From contig OX579635.1 of the NCBI GenBank assembly GCA_951230915.1, forward strand, positions 4,588,001 through 4,652,000: a stretch of DNA of 64,000 bases, written 5' to 3'. The DNA comes from Antitrichia curtipendula (Eukaryota; Streptophyta; Bryopsida; Hypnales; Leucodontaceae). Of the stretch, positions 10,832 through 22,225 are shown piece by piece. Under the pieces are notes generated by a model. That model saw only the letters and a program-made list of their open reading frames with translations, ran no database searches and was not told where the DNA came from. A program made the translations under genes and the position numbers. The stretch's first letter is position 1, and each line of letters starts with the position of its first letter.

Positions 10832-12372
10832 TGACATGGAGAATTTTGTTAAAATGACAGTATTGCGTGTGCCATTTTCAGACCGCCCGGTCTGACCCGT
10901 AAAAGAGCCATCTAGGATTGGTATAGATTTTCAGAAATCTTGGAGAGGTTTAGATTTTAGACCATGCAATTTGAATTGTGAAAGTGCCAGCTGTGACAAA
11001 TGTAGATTTTAAACTTCTAAAACTGTTGTACAGTTGGGTACAACAATCTTATGATTTTTCTTCGCAGGCAGACTTCAGCCAACAGTGAAGCAACTTCATG
11101 GAGTTGTAACTTGTTCAAAAATAGTCCGATTTCAGAACGGAAAATTGCGTTGCTATCACATGAAAGAGTTCTATAACATTTGAGAAACATTTACATGGAA
11201 ATGTGCAAATGATGAAAGAGTAAAGATGTATTTCTAAACTAACTACCATCTAATACTTCCACCTCTTGCCGAAATGACCGCTTGAATGCAATTGGGCATA
11301 GTCTCTGTTAGCTGGGCAAGAGTTTGCTTGCGGTCTAAATTCACCAAGCGACCCAAATTTTGTTGATTACGTGCAGATAGTTTCATATTCACTGTTGGTC
11401 TAGGCCCTGGTTTTTTCGTTTTCTGACATCCTAAGGTTTTTTATTTTTTGAAGATAGTGGACACGGTGTTTTGTGGCATGTTCAGTAATTCTCCTACATC
11501 CTTACATTTCATTCCCTTTTCTCGCATTTGAATTATGAGAGTTTATTTCTTCATTGCTTAAAGTTCGTGTCTGCATTTTGAGAGCAAATCTAATGACAAA
11601 CAAATCTTACGATAAACTGACGTTTATATGAAACCTCATGACAAACCAAGCAACGCTCATATGGAATCTCATGGCAAACCAAAGAATTCCAAAGACTGGA
11701 TGCAAAAGGAAGAACTAACCTGCAATACCTGGCAGTTGCTGGCAAATCAAAGCCGAACTACAGCTGGAAACGCACATGTCCGACGTTCCAAATAAAACCA
11801 TAGACTTTGTTGGTGCTTCTTGACATCCCAGAACGCACGATTATTTGCCCCCCACCCTGCAAAAAATCAGAAGAGAACTTGAGGCGAAAGGAAGCGAAAA
11901 ATGCAGGCCCAGAAAATGTGAAAGTAAATCGTTGTAAAGAACGGAGGTCAGGGATTGAGATTGGCAATGGCTTAGGGTGACAAACTGGAGTGTAGCCACC
12001 AAGGGAAATTTTTTGAGGAGCCATAGGGCCCAGGTGGATTAAGGCAGAGTAGTCGACTGCGCAGTTGATTCCGGCTAAATTAAAAGCAAGGCAATAGTTA
12101 ATCATTTGAGAATGCTATGGTTGGTTATGAAAAAATTCTAGGAAAATTTGTAGGGGCGTAGGCGTAGGCAAGGAAGGCCGCCACCAAGTTTCATGGCCTG
12201 GGAGGATGTAGAACGCATGCAAAAATTCATGAAAGCGGAGGCAAGAACAAGCTAGGGAAGGGAGCTCAGAAGAAAAATCATAAGATTGTTGTACCCGACT
12301 ATATATTTTAAAACGTTTGTTTGAATTGTAAAAATTGCCAAAGTTGCAAAATTTGACCATTTTAACAAAAGC
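10832..12372. mobile_element. TIR-flanked 1.5-kb element carrying Tc1-type remnant
   Basis: It begins ATGGAGAATTTTGTTAAAAT and ends with the near inverse ATTTTAACAAAAGCCAT. A second inverted pair lies inside: 11036-11066 and 12265-12298, about 31 bp with one mismatch (GGGTACAACAATCTTATGA). The outer sequence (GTGCCATTTTCAG, TAGATTTTCAGAAATCT) matches the MITEs at 14944 and 23523. A broken Tc1/mariner N-terminal domain lies inside on the minus strand. The boundaries are inferred from the inverted ends. Whether the transposase fragment belongs to this element or merely landed in it is open. Confidence 0.45.
11243..11576 (-). pseudogene. Tc1/mariner-type transposase, N-terminal remnant
   Basis: Read on the minus strand, the text gives IIQMREKGMKCKDVGELLN followed by MPQNTVSTIFKK, a stop, and then GPRPTVNMKLSARNQQNLGR and LVNLDRKQTLAQLTETMPNC. 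This is the bipartite helix-turn-helix (paired-like) DNA-binding domain of Tc1-family transposases, including the GRP-like linker between the two HTH units. Such proteins bind the element's own inverted repeats. The reading frame is dead: it needs one frameshift after the first ATG (complement of 11574-11576), and it has in-frame stops in the first HTH and after FKK. Sequence after the second HTH degenerates and ends in TAG. The DDE catalytic domain is missing. Family assignment is by eye but the match runs through both HTH units. Confidence 0.75.
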
Positions 12373-12374
12373 CA

Positions 12375-12845
12375 TATATTTGGCAACTAGCCCAAACCTT
12401 CGGGACTTGCAATCACTCAATCATGCAGTGTTGTTGATGTTGTTGGTCACACCTAAGAAAGGCATCCATTAACTCCTATACAAAAATGAAAGGATCAAGG
12501 CTTGTCTTTGTCATAACATGGTAGAGTGTGGCCTGTTAATACCATATGCTTACAAATAAAACATCATCGATTGCACTCAGTGAGATCCCAATTCCATTCA
12601 TACAAAATATGTTTATATGCTCCTATCAAACCACTTATAAAACTGCACAACAACAACCCCAAATTGACACCAATTCATCATTGGATAGTTTTTCATTCCT
12701 ATAGACTTAACAACTAATGGTATAATCTTGCTTGAGCAATTTTTAGAGCATGGGCAAAATATGGACAGGCTACCTTGAAGGATCACGACCTCTTCTTTGT
12801 GAAAACATGGTATCTGAGTGTGGCCCATTAAACACCATGATATCA
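12375..12845. repeat. Rep-D, full unit, copy b
   Basis: Head (GACTTGCAATCACTCAATCA) and tail (ACCATATGCTTACAAAT, GCTCCTATCAAACCACT, AGCATGGGCAAAATATGGAC) are contiguous here, giving a unit of about 470 bp. It is followed directly by copy c, making a tandem pair. It is non-coding. Confidence 0.6.
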
Positions 12846-12849
12846 CTAC

Positions 12850-13140
12850 TTTTTCTGACAACTAGCTCGAGCCTCTTGGACTTATAATCACTCAAGATAG
12901 TTTTGCTAAGCATAGAGAGATGTAGTGCTGATGTCAAGACATCGGCTGCATTTACTCAAGGTATCCATTAACTTCTAAAGGATAGATATCACAACCTTGT
13001 CTTTGTTGAAACATGGTAAAGTGTGGCCTATTAAACACTGTATGCTTACAATTAAATGAAATATTATTGACGGAGTGTACGTACTTGGTAAGATTCCACC
13101 GTCACTACAAAATATGCTTATAACTATGCTCCTCAACTTT
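12850..13140. repeat. Rep-D, copy c
   Basis: Same head phrases (CAACTAGCTCGAGCC, AGATGTAGTGCTGATGTCA) and tail phrases (CTGTATGCTTACAATTAAAT, ACAAAATATGCTTAT) as copy b, more diverged. The flanking text 13190-13330 (CCATAGAATTATCCCGATTC, AATCCTGCAACAAGG) recurs at 22185-22280 upstream of the P450. Confidence 0.55.
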
Positions 13141-14038
13141 TGTTAAGGTTACACACCGTGCAAGGCATTTCCACCTTTGGATAGCAGATGCAAATTTGTG
13201 AATGGGTCCGTAAAATTGAACACTATGGTTCCATAGAATTATCCCGATTCTATTCTATGAGTCATATATAATCCTGCAACAAGGTATGACTCCAAAATAA
13301 AGTCCATTTCAAAAGATCAGTTACTTGAGATAGTTGAGCACGCAGACAAGTGGTGCTTATGTCATAGGCTCTTGTTGCCTTACTCTTGGCCCTGTGGAAA
13401 ACAAGAGCGGTGGTCCAAGGCCGTGGGTGCTAAAGGGCCTCCTGTCATGCTCCATCAATGGATAGAAAAAACACTCTAGAAGACAAGAAGTGTTCCATCA
13501 ATTGTTGTGCCCGGGTAGGTGAGCAAAAAAACAAGTTTTAATGTTTTCATATTTCAAGGATTGCAAGAAATACTTTTATTATTTGTTTCATTTTCAATTT
13601 TTTGTTTGTCAATACTATTTGTAATGCAAGTATTGTGAGTACTATCGGGGGCATGGAACATGAAATTTGGACCATTGATTGGATTTTAGATCTACCACTC
13701 TGACAACATGTGGATGTTTATCATTGGATAACAAGGATGATAATATAGATGGATGGAGTGATTGCACACTATGGACCCCCCTTTGCCGAATATACAAACT
13801 AGTAAAAATTAGTACAAAATGTTTACATATTGGTACAAAATGTATGCAAATTGGTACTAAATGGAGCCAAAATGTCATATATATCAAAATTCAATGTTGG
13901 TCCATCTCAATCAAAAGGTCTTCTGATAGATTCTCAAATTAAATATTAAAAAAAAACACTTTAAAGTCAAAATTTGGGCCTCATACTAAAATCACATATT
14001 TGCAAAGATATTTTCTTATAATGTTCCCCAAACCCTAA
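13141..14038. other. Non-coding; short tandem repeat inside
   Basis: I see no gene. At 13806-13866 three ~19-bp units of the type ATTGGTACAAAATGTATGC occur in tandem. The opposing 81- and 87-codon frames here cover this repeat and are not supported as genes. Confidence 0.4.
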
Positions 14039-14930
14039 TTAACCCTTAAGTTCTTTAACTATGTTTTCACCATAAACGCTCTAAAATTGCCATTTCTAGT
14101 ACAAGTACCAAATTTTTGAAAAAAAAGCTTTTTTTGACATATGTAACTATAGGGTCTTGTAGTATGTTGACTTGAAAACATGTGGTAAAAATTTCAGAAA
14201 TTTCCACCATGTGGATTACAAGATATAAGCATTCAAATTCACTGAAATCATTTTTTGGGCCCTGCAAAAAACAGGGCAGCTACACTTCACAAGCTTACTT
14301 TTCTATGAAAAAATATCCAAAATGATGGTTTCTTTTTTTAGTTTTTTTTCCTAGGCAAATTGGCTACATGCTTAAAAATTTTCACATCATTTGGAATTGT
14401 ACAACTATAAAGAAGTAGAGAATGATTCAAAATACTAAATTGTTAAGAACTTAATTATGGAATTGAAAAATGACAGTTTTGATGGTTGCAATGTTGTAAT
14501 GAACAATCTACATCCTACGATTTTATCTTTTTTCAAAAAATATTGAAAATTGAGGAAGACAAAGAACTTCAAAGTTTATTTTTGAAAAGGGAATCTATAA
14601 CTGCCCACAAATAAAAGCTCCTCATAACTTTTGACTCATTGACCAAAATGGAATGCTTCAAAGCTTTCTACATATATATAACTTTAAAAAATCAATTTCA
14701 AATTTTTATTTCTAAAACAAGTGATTCTTTTTATCTGCCCAATTAAAAAAAATATATATTAGGCAATAACTTCTTATTCACATTTTCGAATGTCTCAAAA
14801 TTTTGCATTTAAAAGATACTCCTTGTACCCACCTTCTACTAAAATTTCAACCTAAAATATACAAATCTGTAGTTATACAACCCAAAATTTCTATATTGCC
14901 AAAAATGCATGTTGGTCCTTTAGGGGTTAA
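14039..14930. mobile_element. piggyBac-like TTAA element, copy 3 (diverged)
   Basis: 892 bp between TTAA sites. The ends are CCCTTAAG (one change) and CTTTAGGGG. It has the same internal order as the other copies with more substitutions and small deletions, for example a shortened TCTGCCC segment. It is probably the oldest of the four. Confidence 0.65.
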
Positions 14931-14943
14931 GTGCTAAAAACGT

Positions 14944-15060
14944 GAATTTCATTAAAATAGTGGCATTCAAAAACTTTGGCGGTTATAAATCTATACAAGT
15001 CCTAGATGTTCAGACAAAGTGGCGGATTTCATATGCCATTTTAACAAAATTGACGTTTAA
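14944..15060. mobile_element. Small MITE with TTAAAATGGCAT-type ends
   Basis: Inverted ends ATTTCATTAAAATAGTGGCAT and ATGCCATTTTAACAAAATTG enclose about 75 bp. The ends match those of the element in P450 intron 1 (23523-23821) and of the 1.5-kb element at 10832. Confidence 0.55.
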
Positions 15061-16078
15061 ACATTGTACCTAAACAATAGAACATTGAATTTAGCTCTTT
15101 AAATTGCAAGAATGAAATCCTAAACTTGATACAATAAATACAATAATGGTAGACCTAAATCTGTAACAGTACAAATACTTAATGTGTATACTCCATACAT
15201 TAAATCAATAGATGAAAGTCACTTTTTGTTATGCAATTTTCAATGTACACAAGATGTAAGACTTTGGTTCAATTTTCTTTTTAACAAAAATTGACAAAAA
15301 TTTTAGTAAAATTAACTCCAAACTTTCATCCTATGCAAAATTTTTGCCATGACTACAATTTTGAACAATTGTAGTGTACTTTTACTCAATGGCAATATAA
15401 AAGTTGCCATAAAAATAGTCCACGCTGGAGAATTGAAGTCTCGTTGGGCCCCCACCAAGACTACAAAGTCCTTAGTGGTATACCTTGAAATACTATTCTA
15501 AGCCACAAATTGCGATTTAACTAGGAAAATGAGACTTTCACATTTCCATTTTTTGAAATTAGAGAATGCATTTGTAAAATTTATATTAAAAGTGGACATT
15601 GTTGTCAACTGAGAGCAATGAGGGAAGCTTGAAGAAAAAACTGAAGTACCATTTTTGAATAGTCTATAGCAACGACAACTTTGCCAACATTTGGCGCCAG
15701 AAAAATAGCCAGGCATCCCTTGCCGGGATAGATGAAGTTCGTCAGGGTAATGGACAAATCGGGATAACAAACAAGGGTTGATTGATCATGTTCAGTCTTT
15801 TGGTTTTATAAAATTTAAAAAAAAAATATTGAACATTGAAGGGGGTTTGGCCAGATGTCCTTTGTTTGTTGGACGGAAAGGAGGGGTGGGAAGGACTTAC
15901 CCAACCATTCTTCTGGCAATGGCGACCAAGGTAGCCATTGCTACAGGTGTTCCACCATTATTAATTTTTGAAAAATTCATGTTGAATGTAGTACACTTTT
16001 AGGCCAATGCAAAAGACTTGTGAAGCAAGTTGTTTGAAATCCCTCTCTCTCAAAAAGGTGTATTGTCATTATAAGAGA
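15061..16078. other. No gene seen
   Basis: AT-rich. A minus frame of 90 codons (15498-15770) and a plus frame of 74 codons (15778-16002) are readable, but neither shows a recognisable domain. They abut with no promoter evidence, so I leave them uncalled. Confidence 0.35.
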
Positions 16079-16526
16079 CTAAGGTAAACCGGCCCATTGC
16101 GGTCAGATGTCTCATAGTGGACACCTCATGATCCCATGATGGTTTTTTCAGACCACAATCAAAATCTAATTTAACACCTATGGAGTGATTAGTGACCTCA
16201 TTAGGAACATCCAACTTTTCCAATGTAATTCATTGCAGGAAGTGACTTTTCATGGCATTTCACATTAAAAATTATTGTGATCACTATAGCTGATTAAGAT
16301 GAGCATATTGGAGACACTTTTTATTGGTTATGGGCCAGCATGTAGACTATGTTGGGAAGATCATTTCAGAAATACATAACTAATTCACACTTTGTCTGAA
16401 AAATAAAATTTCAATTGCTCTCATTATTCTCAAACTTATCTTTGTGTGGAAAAAAATTTGAAAAATTTCAGCAATGGCATGAAGGCAGATTCCAAATTCT
16501 GACCACAATGGACCGTTTTACCTTAG
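16079..16526. mobile_element. 448-bp TIR element
   Basis: It begins CTAAGGTAAACCGGCCCATT, then GCGGTCAG. It ends with the inverse CTGACCACAATGGACC, then GTTTTACCTTAG. The terminal inverted repeats are therefore about 28 bp with a few mismatches. The interior is AT-rich and non-coding. No clear target duplication was found, so the superfamily is not assigned. Confidence 0.65.
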
Positions 16527-16835
16527 AAGGGCAGAGTGACGAAAACATCTAACTCAAAGCAATCATGATCTGGCAAGCAAGGTCAATAACTGAACCTCAA
16601 GGTTGGAATTTCTAAAGCACAAATTTGGAATTGATGCATAAGATGGTCGAAGATGCATGATCCATTTCCACATTTTTCCCAAATTTCCTGGTCCTCTTAC
16701 ATTTCCTCTTGATCTTTCAGGCGTACACTTGTTTCTGAAATTTCAATTAATGTCACATTCACAACATTTCATCTGCTCACCTTCAGATCTAATGGTTATG
16801 TTATAGACTATCAACAAAAAAATGTGGTCATGTGT
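16527..16835. repeat. Uninterrupted copy of the 9.2/10.7-kb repeat
   Basis: Contiguous equivalent of 9190-9300 plus 10638-10830. It serves as a related empty site for the insertions between those two segments, including the piggyBac-like copy 2. Confidence 0.6.
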
Positions 16836-18104
16836 GATTTTGTCCACAGTAATGAATCCATGCGCTTAATTAAAGGTTAACGCCTAAATGACGGACCCCT
16901 GACCATTGATTTCAAGCTTCACTCCCATCACTTAATTTGCTATCATTTTGCAACTAGATATGTATGAAAAAATTTATATTTATTTTTCAGAGATGGAATT
17001 ACAAGTTTTCTTTACTTCACAAAAAATTTAGATTTTTTTGTGAAAATTTGACTTTTTTGAGAATTTTTGAAGAGAAAGTGAAGAAAAATCATATCAAATA
17101 GAAAATTATTTCAAAAAATCGGAAAATTTCACCATGTGTGTATATTACAGTGACAAACATCATGGTGTAAACTCAATTTCCGTGTCATTCTATAATTAGA
17201 AAATAATAGACATTGAAAATACATCCACAGTTCAAATTGTAATAAAATATTCAATATTAGGAATTTATTCAAAATTCAAATTGGAGTAGAAACTAGAGTA
17301 GATGACCTTCATTTTGTTAGTTGGACTTTAAATCAAAAAATGTCCTTTTTGTGGAGAAATTTCAACTTTATAGCAAGGAACAACAACTTTCCAAAATACA
17401 CTAGAATAGCATATTTCAGGATCCGTTTTTTTACTAACTTCTCATTTACATGAAGACAAACATTGGCAAGACTATAATTCAGTTGGATACTCTTCATAAT
17501 CCACCATGAAAGGTCAACAAGAAAAGCATGGATGAAAAATAGCTTCTAGTCTTTGTACAGACCTCCGTATTGTCATCCAGAAGCCACAAAATGGCTTTGC
17601 CGGCGTTCCAAGGTTAAACACCATGGTATGGTGACTTTTATTGCAACCAACCCAAGCCACATGGACTTGCAATATTCACTCAATCATATAGTTTTGCTGA
17701 GCACATAGAGATGTGGCATTGATGTCATTGGATGCACTCCCTAAAGGAATCAATTAGCTCCTAAAGGAAAGGGTTACGACCTTTTCTTTGTCAAAACATG
17801 ATATCTGAGAGTGGCCCATTAATGGATGTTACATTGAATGTTATTATTAACATAAAAACACAAGTTGTTTTATTTGACGTCCACAAAAATCCGTTTTCTA
17901 AGATCTTGAATCTTGAATCTTGGCAATGATGGAAGTTCACCTGGCTCCTTGACGGCTAATTGTGTGCAATGATTAATACAATGAAATCCCCTCTATGTGG
18001 GAGCCAATCGTGTCCAATAGAAATTTTATAACTCCAATCAAGAGTCTTATGCAATCAAAATGATATTAACAAATGAAATGAGTAGAATAGAATGAAAAAC
18101 ACAA
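16836..18104. other. Non-coding; Rep-D head at 17635-17825
   Basis: I see no gene. Rep-D copy d (17635-17825) carries GGACTTGCAATATTCACTC, GATGTGGCATTGATGTCATT and TTAGCTCCTAAAGGAAAGG, with no tail portion following. Confidence 0.45.
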
Positions 18105-18645
18105 ACAATAAAACAAACCATATGCATACATCAAATCAAATGAATAAAACCATAAAAGACATTTTATAGTATAATACATAAAATATAAGAACTCCATCTC
18201 CACCAAATGAGAGAAATTTCCAAAGTAGATCAACCTTGCTCATACCTCTATACATTAGAGAATTCTAAGCCCTTGAAAGGGCTGTAAAGAGTTTGTTTTT
18301 GACAGCATAGGAGTGCAAATTCAGAACACATAAAAAAATATCTTTTTATTAAATATTTTTTAATTGATTGATTTTTTTTTAATTATTAAAAAAGTTGCCA
18401 GTTTGACGTGTCTCTGATGTGGCATCAATAGTGCCACTTCAGATTTCAAATCTAAAAAAATTAAAAATACAAATGATAAAACAAATCACATGAATAAAAC
18501 CATAAAAAGGCATTTTAAAGTATAAGACATGAAATACAACAATTCCATCTGCACCAAATGAGAGAAATTTCCAAAGTAGATCAACCTTGCTCGTACTGCC
18601 ATACATTAAAAGAATTCTGAGCCCTTGAAAGGGTTGAGGCTGTAA
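18105..18645. repeat. Tandem duplication split by an inserted repeat
   Basis: Two ~175-bp copies (18105-18280 and 18470-18645) share CATGAATAAAACCATAAAA, CACCAAATGAGAGAAATTTC, CAAAGTAGATCAACCTTGCT and AGCCCTTGAAAGGG. They are separated by a ~190-bp segment (18281-18469) that occurs again at 19778-19970, so the segment behaves as a mobile insertion. Confidence 0.65.
18281..18469. repeat. Dispersed ~190-bp repeat, copy 1
   Basis: TAAAGAGTTTGTTTTTGACA, CAGGAGTGCAAATTC, a long T/A-rich core and GTGGCATCAATAGTGCCAC (an internal hairpin) are shared with 19778-19970. It is non-coding. Confidence 0.65.
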
Positions 18646-19777
18646 AATGGCTCAGGCTTTGAGAACCACCCCTACAAAAGGCTCTAAAACAATGCACATG
18701 GGTGTTGAAATGGAATTAACTTTTTGCTGTGAGGAATTGCCATCCCATGTGAATGATTTTAGGCTATGGAACAAGTGAGATGGTTCACTATCATGATTGA
18801 TTTTACTCACAGTAAGAACCTAAATCTGGTAAGGTCTGCAAAATGGCTTTGAAATGTCTAGAAATTGCAAAAAACCCATCTGTAGCTGAACTCTCTTTTA
18901 CTAAAATGCCTCTCAGTCACTCATAACTTCTTGGATTGCTCTGAAATTTTAACCACACAAACTAGACTAGTATGCGCAACTTCTCCAAAAACTTTTATTG
19001 GAAACGGACATTTTATGAGGAAGTAACAAGCTGCCAGAGTTCACTGTAAATAAAAAATGTCGGGATTTTAAAGTTTGAATTGCTCCCAAACATTCAAGAC
19101 AACTTCATTTGACATGAAATTTTTTCCACAACAACAACACTTCAAGGCAAACATAATACAACAGATTTTATTTAAAAAAAACTTTGGATGAAGGAGATAC
19201 AAGCCCCCGAAGTTGCAGTCATGAAATGCAATTTGAAGGAGTCAAATGGAAACTGCGAACTTAGATTGGCTTCCAAAAAATCAGTAAATCTTGTATGCAC
19301 CTGAAAATTTTACCACACAAACTAGAAGAAAGAGCGCAAATTCTCCAAGAAATTTTATTGAATTTGAACATCGGATGCAGAAGTTACAGCACTTCAAATC
19401 AGAGGATGTAGTTTGCATGATTATTAAATCACTAGAGAATTTCTAAATTTCTGACTTGTGTTGGATGCTTTAAAAGCTTTGCATGAACGGTTTTACCCAT
19501 CCTATTAATTGGTTTTTACAACCACTTGATCTTTTCCAGCATGTTGTCTTGTTCATTATTGCAGTATCTAGGAACAAGAATAGAGCCCTACTAACATTAG
19601 CCTTTAAAAATTTGCTGTAATTTCTTTTTCTGACTCCAAAAATTCTGAAAAAATCAGCAGAGCGCCATCTTCAAATTCTCTTCCACTGAAAAAAAGGGCA
19701 AAAAAATTGAAGTCCTCCAAGATCTCCAGAAAGGCCTGATTTCCCTTAGATGGGCGCTTTCTGAACCTTCTACCTTA
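18646..19777. other. Non-coding; internal diverged duplication
   Basis: I see no gene. Text near 18905-19050 (CATAACTTCTTGG, CACACAAACTAGACTAG, CAACTTCTCCAAAAACTTTT) recurs near 19270-19420 (CCACACAAACTAGAAGAAAG, AATTCTCCAAGAAATTTTAT). Confidence 0.45.
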
Positions 19778-19970
19778 CAGTAAAGAGTTTGTTTTTGGTA
19801 GCACAGGAGTGCAAATTCAAAACAAATAAAAAACTAATTTTTTATTAAATTTTTTATTTAATTAAATTTTGTTTTTTATTTATTAAAAAAAACTCCAATC
19901 TGACATGTCTCTGACGTGGCACCAATAGTGCCACATCAGATTTCAAATTTAAAAAATTTAAAAAATTATT
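19778..19970. repeat. Dispersed ~190-bp repeat, copy 2
   Basis: Equivalent of 18281-18469, with TAAAGAGTTTGTTTTTGGTA at the start and the same GTGGCACCAATAGTGCCAC hairpin. It is slightly diverged. Confidence 0.65.
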
Positions 19971-21554
19971 CTTTTTCTTCTTTTTTTTATAATTGCACCA
20001 TGGAAGAATAAAAGTTACGGCCCTTTTCAGGGCTCAAATTTTTTCTAATGATTGCCAACAACAATAGCAATGCAAATCAACAAACTTTGCAAGTGATTTC
20101 CCTTTTGTTACCCTCTCCAAACTAACAAAATTTGGGACTTGATAAAAATCCACTACAACATATCCATGTTCGATAGATATCCAACTTTGATTATTAATTG
20201 CAGTAATTTCATCACATATGATTAAAACAAGATAATTTATTGTTGCCAACAATTCCTTGTTTTCATGACAACTTATTTATACAAGTAGTCAGCAATGAAC
20301 CAACTAGAGTTGACAATCCAATGTGTTCTGCTTCGATTTAGCATTTTAAGAAATACAAACAAATCCTTAAGGGGGTACAAATGGGTTAATAGGAGCCACT
20401 CAAGACATAACCACTATTTTTTCCATAGAATCTTTATTTTTACAATTAAAAAAATTAGATGTTATAAAAAAAATTAATATGGTAGTGTTTCTTCTTGTGA
20501 TAATATAACGCCACAGATATTGCATTTCACATTGGCTATGCTAAACATTCATTTATGTTGTCTCCATGATGAAGATGCACGTGCAAACGTGCTTCAATGA
20601 TGAAAATTTGCCTTGCATGTTGAAAAGGTATTATGGAGTGTCGGACACATATTTGAGAATATGAAACTATTGTAAACATTGCACTGCTAACAATAGTTTA
20701 TAAAATGTCCATTTCAAATACATTCAATCAATATCCGTCCCAACACTAGTATTATACTTTGCTAGATACCTTGGAGAGATTTATCACTTACTGCAAGGAT
20801 TGGGGTGGGCTAAGGAGCCATATAAAATAATTAATTAAGTTGCTCAGTTAAGAGGTCCTCTTTTTCAAAGATGCAAAAGAAATCCTTGTTTCATTAGTAA
20901 ACAATGTTATGTCATAACAACCTCTATAGTGGTTAGAACCTATATCTTTTAAATGAAATTCTCCTTGAATGACTATTTTTGTTTATGCTTTGAATCCAAA
21001 CAATTGTTGTAATTTAATTACTTTTGCAAAGGAAGGCTAATAGTTTTCTTCAAGACCTTCCAAATAATCTCCTCATTCATTAATAAAAATACAAAACCAT
21101 CTATTTTTTTGTCCAAAATGTACAATACACTCTTCGAGAAACATAAGAGCATAGGAACAATATTCGAACATGCAGTCTTTTGTTATGTAAACTTTCCTTA
21201 CAAGTTGTAAAATGCACTCCAGAGTCCCAATATTCCATGGTATTTTTTCTTTCTAAAACTCATGTGACATCACACCCGCACTTGGTGACATCACACCCGC
21301 AATATGTCCCTACCAACTTCTGTAGCAGTTACGTGCCGTGCAGGGCATTGCCACCCTTTTGCTACCGTCATTGCCGCCTTGGCCAGGGTGAATTGACCCC
21401 GGGGGCAAACACTGGTATTTTTTATTTTGCAACATACAATTTTTTTTTTAAAAATTATGAATTCATATTTGCAATCAGAGGCCCCAAATTAGGTGGGTGA
21501 GTTGAAGAATTATCAATAAACATGGCACAGAATAGGGGAATTTTTTTTCAACCC
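19971..21554. other. No gene seen
   Basis: AT-rich, non-coding. A 21-bp unit with GTGACATCACACCCGCA occurs twice in tandem at 21262-21302. Frames of 60-106 codons in this stretch have no domain signature. Confidence 0.4.
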
Positions 21555-21977
21555 TTAATCCTTAAACGACGGGCTCATAACCGTGGAAATCATCTCTTTT
21601 CACACTGTGTGAATTGTTGGATTAAAAGAATGCAAAAGCACTCATTTGGAAGTCAAGCTATTGTAGATGATCTTTCCTTCTCCCACAAAATTGGGAGGAT
21701 GAATAGTTGTACTTTTGTCCTATACAGGAGATTCTCTTGTCATTCATCGGCCGCAACACGTCCGCCTCGACGTTTAAGGGTTAAATGACAAATTCATAAC
21801 CGTGGAAATCATCTCTTTTAGTGGAAATCAATGAGTGCAAAAGCACTCATTGAAAGTCAAGCTCTTGTAGATGGTCTTTCCTTTTCCCACAAAATTGGGA
21901 CAATGCATAGTTGCACTTATGAGATTCTGTTGTCATTCATCGGCCACAAAACGTCCACCTTGACATTTAAGGGTTAA
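21555..21977. repeat. Two tandem units with TTAA/CCCTTAAACG termini
   Basis: Unit 1 runs about 21555-21784 and unit 2 about 21781-21977. They share CATAACCGTGGAAATCATCT, CTTTCCTT(C/T)TCCCACAAAATTGGGA and TGTCATTCATCGGCC. The outer ends are inverted: TTAATCCTTAAACGACGGG against CGTTTAAGGGTTAA. TTAA flanks recall the piggyBac-like family but the terminal sequence differs (CCTTAAACG versus CCCCTAAAG). It is non-coding. Confidence 0.55.
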
Positions 21978-22084
21978 ATTATCCTTGGTTGGGGGCGATG
22001 AGGGGGTCACTGATTCTCCCTTGCCCATTGCCTCTTGGTTGTCGCATAGAGCTCAGGACAAATGCAAACTCATGAAAACACGCT

Positions 22085-22225
22085 AATGCTAGAATGGGAA
22101 TAATATTATTGAACACGCTAGAATGGGAATAATATTATTGAACACGCTAGAATGGGAATAATTCTATTGAACACGCTTCGCATGTTCTATAGAATTATTC
22201 CCATTCTATTCTAGCTATTGGTCTT
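22085..22225. repeat. 30-bp tandem repeat facing its own inverse
   Basis: GAACACGCTAGAATGGGAATAA-type units occur three times, then the inverse (GAATTATTCCCATTCTA) follows after ACGCTTCGCATGT. The whole can fold as a hairpin. Related text lies at 13220-13260. Confidence 0.7.

Noticed and set aside
11758..12420. Two minus-strand frames of 115 and 101 codons as a possible gene
   Set aside because: No recognisable domain. They lie inside a TIR element and are interrupted by an inverted repeat, so they were not called.
15498..15770. 90-codon minus-strand frame with a Cys-rich segment
   Set aside because: No recognised motif and no upstream signal; likely chance.
22085..22215. CRISPR-like array
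   Set aside because: Units are directly adjacent without unique spacers, and the context is eukaryotic.
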